Assembly (NCBI RefSeq): GCF_002973525.1
Contig: NZ_PVEN01000008.1
Span: forward strand, 284,506-348,505
Source: Paraburkholderia sp. BL21I4N1
GTDB taxonomy: Bacteria > Pseudomonadota > Gammaproteobacteria > Burkholderiales > Burkholderiaceae
Reading direction: 5' to 3'
DNA: 64,000 bases
Below, piece by piece: positions 8,384 to 17,365 of this stretch (the stretch's first letter is position 1; every line of letters starts with the position of its first letter). The translations under genes were made by a program, and so were the position numbers. The notes beneath the pieces were generated by a model. That model saw nothing but the letters and a program-made list of their open reading frames with translations, was not told the DNA's origin and did not search any database.

Positions 8384-9376
8384 ATGTCGTCGACTGCCAC
8401 CCCCTCCTCCAACGCCGCCAGCCTGCTCGCTCCGATCGCCGAAGACATGCAGCAGGTCAATCGCGTCATCAGGCACCGTCTAGCGTCGGACGTGATGCTG
8501 ATCAACCAGATCTCCGAGTACATCATCAGTGCCGGCGGCAAGCGGCTGCGGCCCGCGCTGCTGTTGCTGGTGGCCGGCGCGCTGGGTGAAACCACGGGGC
8601 ACCGGCACGAACTGGCGGCGGTCGTCGAGTTCATCCACACCGCCACGCTGCTGCACGACGACGTCGTGGACGAATCCGATCTGCGGCGCGGCCGCCAAAC
8701 CGCCAATGCGCTGTTCGGCAATGCCGCGAGCGTGCTGGTCGGCGATTTCCTGTATTCGCGCTCGTTCCAGATGATGGTCGGCGTCGGCAAGATGCGGGTC
8801 ATGGAGATTCTGTCTGAAGCGACCAACATCATCTCCGAAGGTGAAGTGCTGCAGTTGCTGAACATGCACGACGCGGACGTGGACGAAGCCCGTTACATGC
8901 AGGTGATTCGCTACAAGACGGCCAAGCTGTTCGAGGCCGCCGCCCAGTTGGGCGCCGTGCTCGCCGGCTCGGATGCGAAGACTGAGGCCGCCGCGGCCGA
9001 ATTCGGCCGGCGCATCGGCACCGCGTTCCAGATCATGGACGACTGGCTCGACTACACGGGCACGGCCGAATCGATGGGCAAGAATGCCGGCGACGATCTG
9101 CGCGAGGGCAAACCGACCCTCCCGCTGATCTATCTGATCGAACGCGGCACACCCGAACAATCGGCGCTCGCCCGGGAAGCAATCGAGCAAGGCGGCACGG
9201 CCCGCTTCGACACGATTTTCGAAGCCATCACGCGTTCGGGCGCGCTGGACCACACATTGGAATGCGCGAAACAGGAAGCTCAGGCGGCCGCAGCAGCAAT
9301 TTCTTCATTTCCCGATTCCATTTTCAAAGATAGCCTGCTAGAATTATGTTCTTACTCGACGGCAAGACAGTCTTGA
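8384..9376 (+). CDS. ispB: Octaprenyl diphosphate synthase (polyprenyl synthetase)
   Basis: This 330-residue trans-isoprenyl diphosphate synthase makes the ubiquinone side chain by adding isopentenyl units to farnesyl diphosphate. The first aspartate-rich motif HDDVVDESDLRRGR is at 91-104 and the second, QIMDDWLDYTG, at 216-226; the GGKRLRP substrate loop is at 51-57. Size and location next to rplU match IspB of other proteobacteria. Its stop lies 39 bp before tRNA-Pro. Confidence 0.93.
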   Translation: MSSTATPSSNAASLLAPIAEDMQQVNRVIRHRLASDVMLINQISEYIISAGGKRLRPALLLLVAGALGETTGHRHELAAVVEFIHTATLLHDDVVDESDLRRGRQTANALFGNAASVLVGDFLYSRSFQMMVGVGKMRVMEILSEATNIISEGEVLQLLNMHDADVDEARYMQVIRYKTAKLFEAAAQLGAVLAGSDAKTEAAAAEFGRRIGTAFQIMDDWLDYTGTAESMGKNAGDDLREGKPTLPLIYLIERGTPEQSALAREAIEQGGTARFDTIFEAITRSGALDHTLECAKQEAQAAAAAISSFPDSIFKDSLLELCSYSTARQS

Positions 9377-9415
9377 ACGAGACTGAAACACCGTAAGAGT
9401 CCAGCAGTATAAAAT

Positions 9416-9492
9416 CGGGGTGTAGCTTAGCCTGGTAGAGCGCTACGTTCGGGACGTAGAGGCCGGAGGTTCGAATCCTCTCACCCCGACCA
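9416..9492 (+). tRNA. tRNA-Pro(CGG)
   Basis: This 77-nt gene folds as a cloverleaf. The acceptor CGGGGTG (9416-9422) pairs with CACCCCG (9482-9488) and an encoded CCA ends the gene. The anticodon stem CTACG/CGTAG encloses the loop TTCGGGA, giving anticodon CGG for proline codon CCG. The T arm GGAGGTTCGAATCCTC is standard. Its 3' end is the integration site of the downstream island: the last 27 bases are duplicated at 34409-34437. Confidence 0.97.
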
Positions 9493-9494
9493 GA
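9466..9494 (+). repeat. attL: 29-bp direct repeat within tRNA-Pro 3' end
   Basis: This 29-bp segment spans the T arm and 3' acceptor of tRNA-Pro through two bases past CCA. An identical copy lies at 34409-34437. It is the left boundary of the island. Confidence 0.92.
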
Positions 9495-9498
9495 ATTT

Positions 9499-9558
9499 AA
9501 GGCTCGTAAGTAACTGATTGAATTGGGAAACCAAGCCAGTCAAGGACTTACGAGCCTT
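9499..9558 (+). terminator. Long inverted repeat just inside the left island end
   Basis: AAGGCTCGTAAGT (9499-9511) is perfectly complementary to ACTTACGAGCCTT (9546-9558), a 13-bp stem with a 34-nt loop followed by TTGTCTTTTCC. It starts five bases after the att repeat. It may terminate tRNA-Pro transcripts, whose native terminator now lies beyond the island, or serve as an integrase arm or excisionase site. It also argues that integrase translation starts after 9558. Confidence 0.5.
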
Positions 9559-9613
9559 TGTCTTTTCCGGCATCGTCAATCTACCTTGTCAATTCGCGTG
9601 TCAAAATGCGTGG

Positions 9614-11332
9614 ATGGACGACATGACGACACTGCCTCCCGGACTGGAACCGCACCCCAAAAGCGGTATCTATCAACTCCGTATCGGCATCCCCAAGCAC
9701 CTTCAACACCTATTCCCTCGCACGAGCGGCGGCAAGCTGGCGACGGATGCGTACAGAGCCAGCCTTAAGACCCGCAACCGCGCTGAAGCGATCACCATCG
9801 CACACCGGCTGATAGCCGAACACCGAGTGCGGTTTCAGGTGCTGGAGGACAGTGCGCGCCCCGCACCATTGGTCCCACTGTCAGAAGAGCTAGAGGCCTA
9901 CATCGCTCAGGCTGTACAAAACCTAGTCTTGACGCTGGATGAACAAACTCGCGCCACACCTCTACTGGTTGGCGCCTACAGGAGCCCCCTCCCCAATACC
10001 GATCAGGCCACATGGGAGCAAACGGGAGATTTCCTGACCCACGAGCAGGCCGCAGCAGTCCAACGGTTTGACCAAGAACAGGTCCAAGCTTGGAAGACAG
10101 CATTAGCGCGGGGCGACTTCTCGTCCACCCGTGAATACGTAGACTTCGTTTGTGACCCTCTGTCTATTCGTGTGGAATGGGACACGACCGAGGGACGCTT
10201 AGCCCTTCAGCGCATCACGCGAACGCTGGTTAGGGCCATGGAAGCAGTAGCGCAAAGAAGCAAAGGTGAACCCGTAGATACGCCGCCTGAGCCTATCATC
10301 CCTAGGGGACCCACTCCGGACGCCGAACCTGAAAAGAAAACTCGGGAAGCACCCAAGACCCTTCGGGACATGGTGCCGTCCTGGCAGCAGTGGAACGGGT
10401 ATGCCGAGATAGACAACCCCGTAAAGCGCACCGGGAAGGCGCTAGAGTTATTCGAGGAAGCGTGCGGCACAGTTCTCTTAAGCGATCTGACGCGAGCGGC
10501 CGGAGCGGCCTTCGTCAAGTTTTTGCTGGACAGCAAAGCACGGGGCTTCGGAGCCAAGACCGCTCACAATCACTACACCGCTGTAAATGCTTTAGTGAAC
10601 ACAGCGGTAAAGGATGGCATCCTCGACCGCAACCAGTTCACGGTTTCATTCGATAAGACCAAGGGCGCGAAGAAACGCGAAGGATGGACTGACAACGAGC
10701 TAGAGATATTGTTCGGGGCGCTTCTGTTCTCCGACCGGATGGAGCAGCTACGCCACTGGGAAAATGTAACCCCCGAAGATGGCCGAGCCGCTCTGCTGCT
10801 TCTGCACACCGGAGCCCGAATAGGCGAGATAGCACAGTTACGCCGCGAGGACTTCCAAACCCGCCACGGCATCAAAACCGTTCGAATTACCGCTGAGGCC
10901 GGCACGGTCAAGACCGACGAATCGGAGCGTATTGTCGCTTTAGCTTCTCACCTGCTGGCAGACCCATGGTTCTCCGCGTGGCATGAGAGGGTCGCGGGCG
11001 GTACTGACGGTGCGTTCCCGTCATTGAGCGGCCGAGCAACCGCACCGGGCGACACCTTGGGTAGATGGTTCCTAGAGCTTAGGCGCTCCCTCGGGCTGCC
11101 AACTGGCCGCCTTCACGGATCGCACAAGTTCCGCCATTGGATACGCGGGGCGCTGGCCGATAAGGGAATCGGCACCGAAACGTCGGACTCAATCACGGGC
11201 CATGCGGCGCAGGGTTCTAGCGGTCGCGTGGACTACACGAAGGCAGCAAGCCCCAAGACCATGCGTGAGGCACTAGATAGTCTTGAATGGCCTAGGATCT
11301 CGGCAACACCTCGGCGTTACGTTCGCGGTTGA
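9614..11332 (+). CDS. Tyrosine recombinase (island integrase)
   Basis: This is a site-specific tyrosine recombinase of about 572 residues, expected to integrate and excise the island at tRNA-Pro. The N-terminus has the SGIYQLRIGIPKHL arm-binding fold seen in long integrases, followed by a core-binding SAM-like region. The C-terminal catalytic domain shows the Arg of HTGARIGEIAQLRRED, the HKFRHW box, the GHAAQGSSGRVDY segment with His, and the nucleophilic Tyr. The reading frame is open from 9518, but that part overlaps the inverted repeat at 9499-9558, so ATG 9614 (or 9623) is preferred. At over 550 residues it is longer than classical phage integrases. Confidence 0.9.
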   Translation: MDDMTTLPPGLEPHPKSGIYQLRIGIPKHLQHLFPRTSGGKLATDAYRASLKTRNRAEAITIAHRLIAEHRVRFQVLEDSARPAPLVPLSEELEAYIAQAVQNLVLTLDEQTRATPLLVGAYRSPLPNTDQATWEQTGDFLTHEQAAAVQRFDQEQVQAWKTALARGDFSSTREYVDFVCDPLSIRVEWDTTEGRLALQRITRTLVRAMEAVAQRSKGEPVDTPPEPIIPRGPTPDAEPEKKTREAPKTLRDMVPSWQQWNGYAEIDNPVKRTGKALELFEEACGTVLLSDLTRAAGAAFVKFLLDSKARGFGAKTAHNHYTAVNALVNTAVKDGILDRNQFTVSFDKTKGAKKREGWTDNELEILFGALLFSDRMEQLRHWENVTPEDGRAALLLLHTGARIGEIAQLRREDFQTRHGIKTVRITAEAGTVKTDESERIVALASHLLADPWFSAWHERVAGGTDGAFPSLSGRATAPGDTLGRWFLELRRSLGLPTGRLHGSHKFRHWIRGALADKGIGTETSDSITGHAAQGSSGRVDYTKAASPKTMREALDSLEWPRISATPRRYVRG

Positions 11333-11590
11333 CGCGCCCATCCTTTGCTGCACCACGACATTTGGCCGAAATCGGACCCATCGCCGCCGCTCGGATCGCT
11401 CCAAAACGGTCATCCGCGATCGGAGCAGCAGTTGCCCGCGCCGGATTGCGGGATTCGAGGCTGGTGCTGGTCCGGAAAATAAATCGGATTAAGCTAAGCT
11501 ACTCCCCTGTCATTCAACCTGGCCGGGAGACTACGGCGGAAACACCGGTGAAACCGCAGTACCAGCGCCGACACTCCGGTATCACGGGAA

Positions 11591-12538
11591 ATGGATATGA
11601 ATGAAACAAGTCGAGCTGACCACGGGCCGCTTACTTTTGAAGCGAGCCTTGCGAAAAGCTTTTCCCTAAGGGATGTACCGACGCTCCGGGCCGGTGTGGC
11701 GACGCTGGCACCTCCTGTCATATTTTCGAGGTTGACCAACAATCGCCCTCAGCCAGGTCGCTCACTCGCGCCAAAACCGGAAGAAGCGTTCATCTTTCAG
11801 GTACCGCTCATTGCTAACCCTGACCCGGATATTCGCTACTCCGGCAAGCCGACCGCCCGTTCAGCAGACGCTGGCAAGCCTGGCTGGTCTTGTCTGCTGG
11901 ACTTGCGCGATGGCCCCACACGCCGGCTCGACACGCCGTTCGATAACATGCGACTCTACATCTCGCAGCGCACGATCGACGAATTTGTGTATCAGAAGGG
12001 CCGGCGCCGCATCCACGGGCTCGTGCAGCAGGGCTTCGGTGAGTGGGACGCCGTGCTATTTCACTTCTCGCAGACATTAATGTCGGTCCTGGAGCGGCCC
12101 TGCGAGGTAAATACGCTTTTGGTCGATGCCCTCGCCGTCGCGTTTTGCGAGCACGTGATAGCCCGATATGGTGCAAGCGTCACTTCAGAACCTGTCCAGC
12201 GGCCCAAGCTGGCTCCCTGGCAGATGCAACGCATTATCGATTTCTTCGAGGCGAACCTGAATGGCAACCCGTCCATTCTGGATCTCGCAAGCCAATGCGA
12301 TCTTTCCGCGAGCTACTTTGCGGAAGCATTCAAACAGACAGCCGGGCTCTCGCCGCATCAATGGCTACTGAGGCGCAGGATTGATCGCGCGAAATCGCTA
12401 CTCAGCGGCACGGACGCGAGCCTTGCCGCCATTGCAGCCGACTGTGGCTTTTTTGATCAGAGCCATTTTTCTCGGGTGTTCGTCCGCCTCGTGGGTTGCA
12501 GGCCGAAGGATTGGCGGCTACACAACCGCGCCCGCTGA
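11591..12538 (+). CDS. AraC-family transcriptional regulator
   Basis: This is a 315-residue DNA-binding regulator. The C-terminal 100 residues form the double helix-turn-helix of AraC/XylS proteins (IIDFFEANLNGNPSILDLA, then SASYFAEAFKQTAGLSPHQW, then AAIAADCGFFDQSHFSRVF). The N-terminal two thirds are a divergent sensor domain without a recognised ligand fold. It is the first gene after the integrase, separated by a 258-bp spacer with nothing recognised. It is oriented toward the metallo-beta-lactamase and oxidoreductase genes and may control them. Ligand unknown. Confidence 0.88.
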   Translation: MDMNETSRADHGPLTFEASLAKSFSLRDVPTLRAGVATLAPPVIFSRLTNNRPQPGRSLAPKPEEAFIFQVPLIANPDPDIRYSGKPTARSADAGKPGWSCLLDLRDGPTRRLDTPFDNMRLYISQRTIDEFVYQKGRRRIHGLVQQGFGEWDAVLFHFSQTLMSVLERPCEVNTLLVDALAVAFCEHVIARYGASVTSEPVQRPKLAPWQMQRIIDFFEANLNGNPSILDLASQCDLSASYFAEAFKQTAGLSPHQWLLRRRIDRAKSLLSGTDASLAAIAADCGFFDQSHFSRVFVRLVGCRPKDWRLHNRAR

Positions 12539-12685
12539 CGCATGCGTTGACGCGTCGCGTCCCCAGCCTGCCCGCCTTGATTCCAGGCGCCTATCCGCGT
12601 TTTGTCCATCGCGCCGTCGCTTTATCCAAGACCGGGCCGCCTCACCCAGCTACGCTGCAACTACATCGAGCTGGGGAGAAGAATC

Positions 12686-13609
12686 TTGGATCAGTTGCTT
12701 GAACACGCGTCGGCCGGCATTGTCGAGACGCGAATTGGCAAACGCAAAGCACCGATCGTACGTTCGTTCTTCGACGAGGGCACGTGCACGGCAAGCTATG
12801 TCGTGCACGATCCGGTCACACTTACAGCAGCTATTATTGACTCCGTGCTGGACTTCGATGCACCCGCGGGCCGCACCTCAACGCGGTCGGCACAAGCTAT
12901 CGTTGCCTACGTCGAGTCGGAGGGGCTATCGATAGAATGGCTGCTTGAAACCCATGCTCATGCGGACCATCTCACCGCTGCGCCTTTTCTGCAGGCGCAG
13001 GTGGGCGGCAAGATCGCCATCGGGCGTGCCATCATAGCCGTACAGAAACTCTTCGGCGACATTTTCAACGCGGAGCCGGAATTCAAGCGAGACGGATCGC
13101 AGTTCGATCATCTTTTCGATGACGGCGAATCGTTCACGATCGGGACGCTTGAATGCACCGTGCTAAACGTTCCAGGCCACACGCCGGCGGATGTGGCTTA
13201 TGTGATCGGCGACGCCGTGTTTTGCGGTGACACGCTCTTCATGCCGGACTACGGAACCGCACGAGCAGATTTTCCGGGCGGCGATGCAGGCCAGCTCTAT
13301 CGCTCGATTCGGAGGCTTCTCAGCTTGCCCGACGAAGCGCGGCTCTTTCTCTGTCACGACTACAAGGCTCCGGGACGTGACACCTATGCCTGGCAAACGA
13401 CGATTGGCGCAGAACGTATGGCGAATGTGCATGCTCGTGAAGGCGTGACGGAAGGCGAGTTCGTCGCCGCACGTAACGCGCGCGATGCAACATTGGCCGT
13501 TCCGAAGCTGATCCTTCCCGCCATCCAGGTGAACATGCGCGGCGGTGCACTACCGCGCGTGGAAAGCAACGGCCGGCGCTACCTCAGGATTCCGCTCGAT
13601 ACGATCTGA
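12686..13609 (+). CDS. MBL-fold metallo-hydrolase, persulfide dioxygenase-like
   Basis: This 307-residue protein has the metallo-beta-lactamase fold with the metal motif THAHADH at 89-95, a GHTPADVAY histidine segment, and a later GDTLF Asp/His site. The order and spacing are those of ETHE1/Blh-type sulfur dioxygenases, which oxidise glutathione persulfide in sulfide detoxification. TTG at 12686 is preferred as the start because GGGAGA lies at 12674-12679; an upstream frame opening at 12602 has no such site. The next gene encodes a DUF442 protein, the usual partner of Blh, sometimes fused to it. Confidence 0.85.
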   Translation: MDQLLEHASAGIVETRIGKRKAPIVRSFFDEGTCTASYVVHDPVTLTAAIIDSVLDFDAPAGRTSTRSAQAIVAYVESEGLSIEWLLETHAHADHLTAAPFLQAQVGGKIAIGRAIIAVQKLFGDIFNAEPEFKRDGSQFDHLFDDGESFTIGTLECTVLNVPGHTPADVAYVIGDAVFCGDTLFMPDYGTARADFPGGDAGQLYRSIRRLLSLPDEARLFLCHDYKAPGRDTYAWQTTIGAERMANVHAREGVTEGEFVAARNARDATLAVPKLILPAIQVNMRGGALPRVESNGRRYLRIPLDTI

Positions 13610-13745
13610 TTGGTTGGACGCGCGCGCAGGAGCCGTTTGCGGTCCGATAGCGAAGCGTCCCGGTTCAATCGCTCAAAGCGAATGCGCGGAGCCTCTCTCG
13701 CCCCGTCCACTTGTTCCCATGAACGCCCCTCCAGGAAGGATTCTG

Positions 13746-14210
13746 ATGAACCCCAAAGAGCTTGCGCCGAACCTCTCGGTCAGTCCGCAGCTGAGCATTG
13801 CCGATATCGGCGAGGCAAAGGCGCGCGGTTTTCTCTCCGTCGTCGTCAACCGTCCCGACGCCGAGGAACCGGGGCAGCCCACCATCGCCGAAATGCGTGA
13901 GGCCGCCCGCATGGTCGGGCTTGGTTTCGCAGCGATTCCCGTTTTACCTGGAAAAGCCACGGCTGACGACGCCGCGAAGTTTTCGTCCGCGCTCGAAACG
14001 TTGGATGGCCCCGTGATCGCATATTGCCGCACCGGTGTACGGGCCGCCACGCTGTGGGCGCTATCGGTCGGCGCGTCGATCGAGCCGGAAGAAATCTTGC
14101 AACGGATCACCGCCGCTGGCTACGACCTGAGCGGGCTACGCCCTCGACTTGAAGCACTTTACAGAAGCGATCAGCCAGGCGGCGAACCAGATGCTGGCAA
14201 ACGCGGATAG
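13746..14210 (+). CDS. DUF442 / TIGR01244-family sulfur transferase-like protein
   Basis: This 154-residue protein resembles the N-terminal half of Blh (beta-lactamase hydrolase-like) proteins. This phosphatase/rhodanese-like fold has an active-site loop YCRTGVRAATLW, that is Cys-x-x-Gly-x-Arg, at about residues 98-109. In Blh systems it works with the persulfide dioxygenase on protein or glutathione persulfides. ATG 13746 has AGGAAGGA directly upstream (13735-13742). It follows the MBL gene by 136 bp in the same direction. No BigR-type ArsR repressor, the usual regulator, is present. Confidence 0.8.
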   Translation: MNPKELAPNLSVSPQLSIADIGEAKARGFLSVVVNRPDAEEPGQPTIAEMREAARMVGLGFAAIPVLPGKATADDAAKFSSALETLDGPVIAYCRTGVRAATLWALSVGASIEPEEILQRITAAGYDLSGLRPRLEALYRSDQPGGEPDAGKRG

Positions 14211-14267
14211 CGTTGCGCCGCGCAATTCACTGTGTGCCCAACCCCGACTAGAAAGGAGAAGTTCGAA

Positions 14268-15155
14268 ATGGCAACCACCAATCCCCCCCTGCCGCAATTC
14301 GTCGAGCACCGCGTCAAGCGTGACAGCGGGAGTGTCTACGTCCGCGACTTCGCCGGCACTGGTCCCGCATTCGTCGTGCTGCACGGCTTTCCGGACGACT
14401 CGCACATCTACGACCTGCTCATTCCTCGCCTCGTCTCGGCGGGTCGACGAGTGGTCGCCGTCGACTTCCTCGGCTTTGGCGGGTCCGATAAGCCGGTCGG
14501 GGCGCAATATAGTTTCCCGCAACAACTGGGAGATCTCGAAGCGGTCGTCGACGCGCTCGCCCTCGAGCAGATCATTCCTGTCGGCCACGACGCCGGTGGA
14601 CCCGCAGCCATCAACTTCTCGCTGAAGCACCCCGACCGTACAAGCGCGGTCGTGGTGATGAACGCCTTCTACGGAGATGCACCAGGCCTGCGGGTGCCCG
14701 AACTGATCGAGCTTTTTTCGAACAGGGAATTGCGGACGTTGGCCATGCACTTCCTGCAAAGTCCGCAGCAGTTTGCCTGGCTGATTGATTTCCAGCGCAA
14801 CCTGCTTCAGCACGGCCTGACCGACGAACAGAAAGTGAACTACTTTGAGTTCCTCGGCCCTGTCATTGACAACAACTTTCGCCAACAGCCGAGCGCAGCC
14901 ATCGCGTTCGCGCAAATGACGTCGCAGTTGCATGAAGAGGTGGCGGCGAACACGGCTCGGATCGTCGATTTCAGGCGCTCTGCGGTTCCGCTTCATCTGG
15001 TCTGGGGTAATGCCGACCCTTACCTTCACCTGAGCGTCGCGCAACACATTCAGTCGCAGGCGAAGAACGCCTCACTCCACGCACTGGATGCGGGGCACTG
15101 GCCTCAGATCGACGCCGCCGACGAAGTTGCGCAAATCATGCTCGGCGTGCGCTGA
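14268..15155 (+). CDS. Alpha/beta-fold hydrolase (epoxide hydrolase / dehalogenase type)
   Basis: This 295-residue hydrolase has the oxyanion segment VLHGFPDD, the nucleophile elbow VGHDAGG with an Asp rather than Ser nucleophile, an acid in VWGNADPYL, and the catalytic His in DAGHWPQ. An Asp nucleophile points to the epoxide hydrolase / haloalkane dehalogenase branch, but the Trp that usually follows the nucleophile in those enzymes is Ala here, so the substrate is open. ATG 14268 follows an AAAGGAG ribosome-binding site at 14251-14258. It heads a run of same-strand oxidoreductase genes. Confidence 0.85.
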   Translation: MATTNPPLPQFVEHRVKRDSGSVYVRDFAGTGPAFVVLHGFPDDSHIYDLLIPRLVSAGRRVVAVDFLGFGGSDKPVGAQYSFPQQLGDLEAVVDALALEQIIPVGHDAGGPAAINFSLKHPDRTSAVVVMNAFYGDAPGLRVPELIELFSNRELRTLAMHFLQSPQQFAWLIDFQRNLLQHGLTDEQKVNYFEFLGPVIDNNFRQQPSAAIAFAQMTSQLHEEVAANTARIVDFRRSAVPLHLVWGNADPYLHLSVAQHIQSQAKNASLHALDAGHWPQIDAADEVAQIMLGVR

Positions 15156-15226
15156 CCCCATCTTTGCTGTTCACTGCGAGCGACCGGCAGAGGTTCTGAG
15201 GTGCCCCGAGACGTCTTGGAGAGAAT

Positions 15227-16039
15227 ATGAAGGCTGAAGATTCAGTGGTGTTGATTACAGGGGCGTCCTCTGGTATCGGTGGCGCGACCGCACGAACGCT
15301 GGCGGGCGCTGGCTACCGCGTGTTTGGCGGCGTTCGCAGACCCGAAGCCGCTGCAACGGCACCCGGCGTTGAGTACGTCGGAATGGACGTGCAAGACGAT
15401 GCATCCGTCGTGGCAGCCGTGAGCAAGGTGATTGAAAAAGCCGGGCGAATCGACATTGTGATTAACAACGCTGGCGTTTCGCTGGTTGGCCCTGTCGAAG
15501 CCACCAGCGATGCCGAGGCGAAGGCACTGTTCGATGTGAATGTATTCGGTGTGCTGCGGGTCATGAGGGCCGTTTTGCCGTCCATGCGCAGAAATCGAAG
15601 CGGCCTCGTCCTTAATATCAGTTCGGTACTGGGCTTTCTGCCTGCTCCTTACATGGGGCTGTACGCGAGCAGCAAGCACGCTTTGGAGGGTCTCTCGGAA
15701 TCGCTCGATCACGAGGTGCGGGCGTTTGGCGTGCGAGTCGTGCTCGTTGAGCCAAGCTTCAGTCGAACGAATCTGGACATAAACGCAACGCGGACCCAGG
15801 CGGTGATCGAAGATTACGCCGCCGCTTGCGCCCAAAGCGTCAACGCCGTGCGGCAGCAGATCAACGACGGGGCACCGCCCGAGGAGGTGGCGGGAAAGAT
15901 CCTTTCGATAGTTCGCGGCACGTATCGGCTGAGACAGCCTGCGGACGGCAGGGCGAGGGTGCTCAGCCTCTTGCGTCGCTTTGCGCCGTTCGGGCAGGTC
16001 GACAAAAGCTTGAGGCGGGCGTTCGGACTTCAGTCTTGA
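15227..16039 (+). CDS. Short-chain dehydrogenase/reductase
   Basis: This 270-residue classical SDR oxidoreductase has the cofactor motif TGASSGIG at about 11-18, the NNAG motif at about 84-87, a catalytic Ser in LNISSVLG, and the YASSK (Tyr-x3-Lys) catalytic pair near 147-151. The substrate cannot be told. The start lies after GGAGAG at 15217-15222. It sits 71 bp after the alpha/beta hydrolase gene and may act on the same compound. Confidence 0.88.
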   Translation: MKAEDSVVLITGASSGIGGATARTLAGAGYRVFGGVRRPEAAATAPGVEYVGMDVQDDASVVAAVSKVIEKAGRIDIVINNAGVSLVGPVEATSDAEAKALFDVNVFGVLRVMRAVLPSMRRNRSGLVLNISSVLGFLPAPYMGLYASSKHALEGLSESLDHEVRAFGVRVVLVEPSFSRTNLDINATRTQAVIEDYAAACAQSVNAVRQQINDGAPPEEVAGKILSIVRGTYRLRQPADGRARVLSLLRRFAPFGQVDKSLRRAFGLQS

Positions 16040-16364
16040 GCAAATCGCGGCGCTTCCATTTGCGAAGTTTCAAGTGGTGGCGTTTGCGCGACAGCCATGC
16101 TCACGAACAGTGTCGTGGGCTCCGTAGCGTCATACGCGATTGGCGCGAACAGGCCGCTAGATGCCATGACCTCGCGCGCCAGGAACGAACGGATACGACG
16201 ATTCCGCGAGGCGCCGCCTCGCGGCTCGGGCGCCTTAGCGGCAAGCGTACGAAACTTTTCTCGCTGCGTTGCGTCTGGCGGGCGAGCCACAGGATACGAA
16301 GTTTCATCAATTCCTTGAATGGACGGTGCTGCCAATCCCGTCTCGACATGTGAGGGTACCTGAA
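16040..16364. other. Intergenic stretch without supported gene
   Basis: This 325-bp spacer lies between the SDR and NmrA-type genes. Frames are open on both strands here, including one of 101 codons on the minus strand (16335-16030), but none has a recognisable domain or a good ribosome-binding site. Confidence 0.5.
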
Positions 16365-17249
16365 ATGACTGACCGGATATTATTCGTCGCAGGCGCGACT
16401 GGCGATACAGGCGGTGCTACGGCTGACGCACTCTTACGCGCAGGCGAAAAAGTGCGAACCCTGGTGCGCAAGGAGAGCGAAAAAAGCGAGCGACTCAAGT
16501 CACAAGGTGTCGAGGTCATCGTCGGTGACCTTGGCGACCTCGACGATGTAGCGGGCGCTCTGCAGGGAGTTTTTTCTGCGTACTTTGTGTTTCCCATCGA
16601 AGCAGGCGGTATTCAGGCAAGCGCCTATTTTGCGCAGGCCGCCGAAGAGGCAGGCCTGACCGCCATCGTGAACATGTCGCAAATCTCCGCGCGACGGATG
16701 GCAAAAAGTCGTGCCGCTCGCGACCACTGGATTTCGGAGCGTGTCTTCGACGGCTTCAGTACCCCAGTGACGCATATCCGTCCAACCTTTTTTGCACAAT
16801 GGCTGACATATCCAGGGCAAGTTGCCAACGTCAAGAAAGATGGTGTGCTTCGGCTCCCGTTTGGCGAAGGCCGTCATGCGCCTATCGCGGCTGAAGACCA
16901 GGGACGGGTCATCGCGGCGATTCTCAGGGAGCCTGGCCCCCATGCGGGTAAGGTTTATCCGCTCTATGGACCGGTCGAAATGAATCACCACGAAATTGCT
17001 GCTGAGATGACACGCGCGCTGGGCCGCGATGTGAAATATGAGCCAATCGACCTTGAGCTTTTCAAAAAGCGTCTCGATAGCGATAGCAGGTTCAGCGATA
17101 CGTTCGCGCAGCATCTTTTGTCCGTCGCTCTCGACTATCAGAACGGTGTTTTCGCGGGGACCAATGACGTCGTCGCCGATATAACCGGTGAACCGCCGAT
17201 GACCGTCGAAACGTACATCCGAAAACATGCTGCAGTATTCGCCGACTAG
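16365..17249 (+). CDS. NmrA-family NAD(P)-binding protein
   Basis: This 294-residue Rossmann-fold protein has an atypical-SDR glycine motif VAGATGDTGGATADAL at the N-terminus. The body is typical of NmrA/HSCARG-like proteins and NAD(P)H:quinone oxidoreductase-type reductases (segments VRTLVRKESEKSERL, GDLGDLDDV, NMSQISAR). It may act as a redox sensor or a quinone reductase. ATG 16365 follows GAGGGTACC. It is transcribed in line with the SDR, 325 bp downstream. Confidence 0.8.
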   Translation: MTDRILFVAGATGDTGGATADALLRAGEKVRTLVRKESEKSERLKSQGVEVIVGDLGDLDDVAGALQGVFSAYFVFPIEAGGIQASAYFAQAAEEAGLTAIVNMSQISARRMAKSRAARDHWISERVFDGFSTPVTHIRPTFFAQWLTYPGQVANVKKDGVLRLPFGEGRHAPIAAEDQGRVIAAILREPGPHAGKVYPLYGPVEMNHHEIAAEMTRALGRDVKYEPIDLELFKKRLDSDSRFSDTFAQHLLSVALDYQNGVFAGTNDVVADITGEPPMTVETYIRKHAAVFAD

Positions 17250-17365
17250 GGTGCTAGTTATCTACGACAGCAGCCACGCCCCCGGGTGGGGAACGAAGAG
17301 CGCAGGTGACATCCACGATTGATTTCTGTGACCCGGGGCGGCTCCTTACGTCAGACCGGTGAAAC

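Noticed and set aside
16030..16335. Minus-strand frame of 101 codons between the SDR and NmrA genes
   Set aside because: It looked protein-like by composition, but it overlaps the end of the SDR gene, has no recognisable family and no clear translation start.
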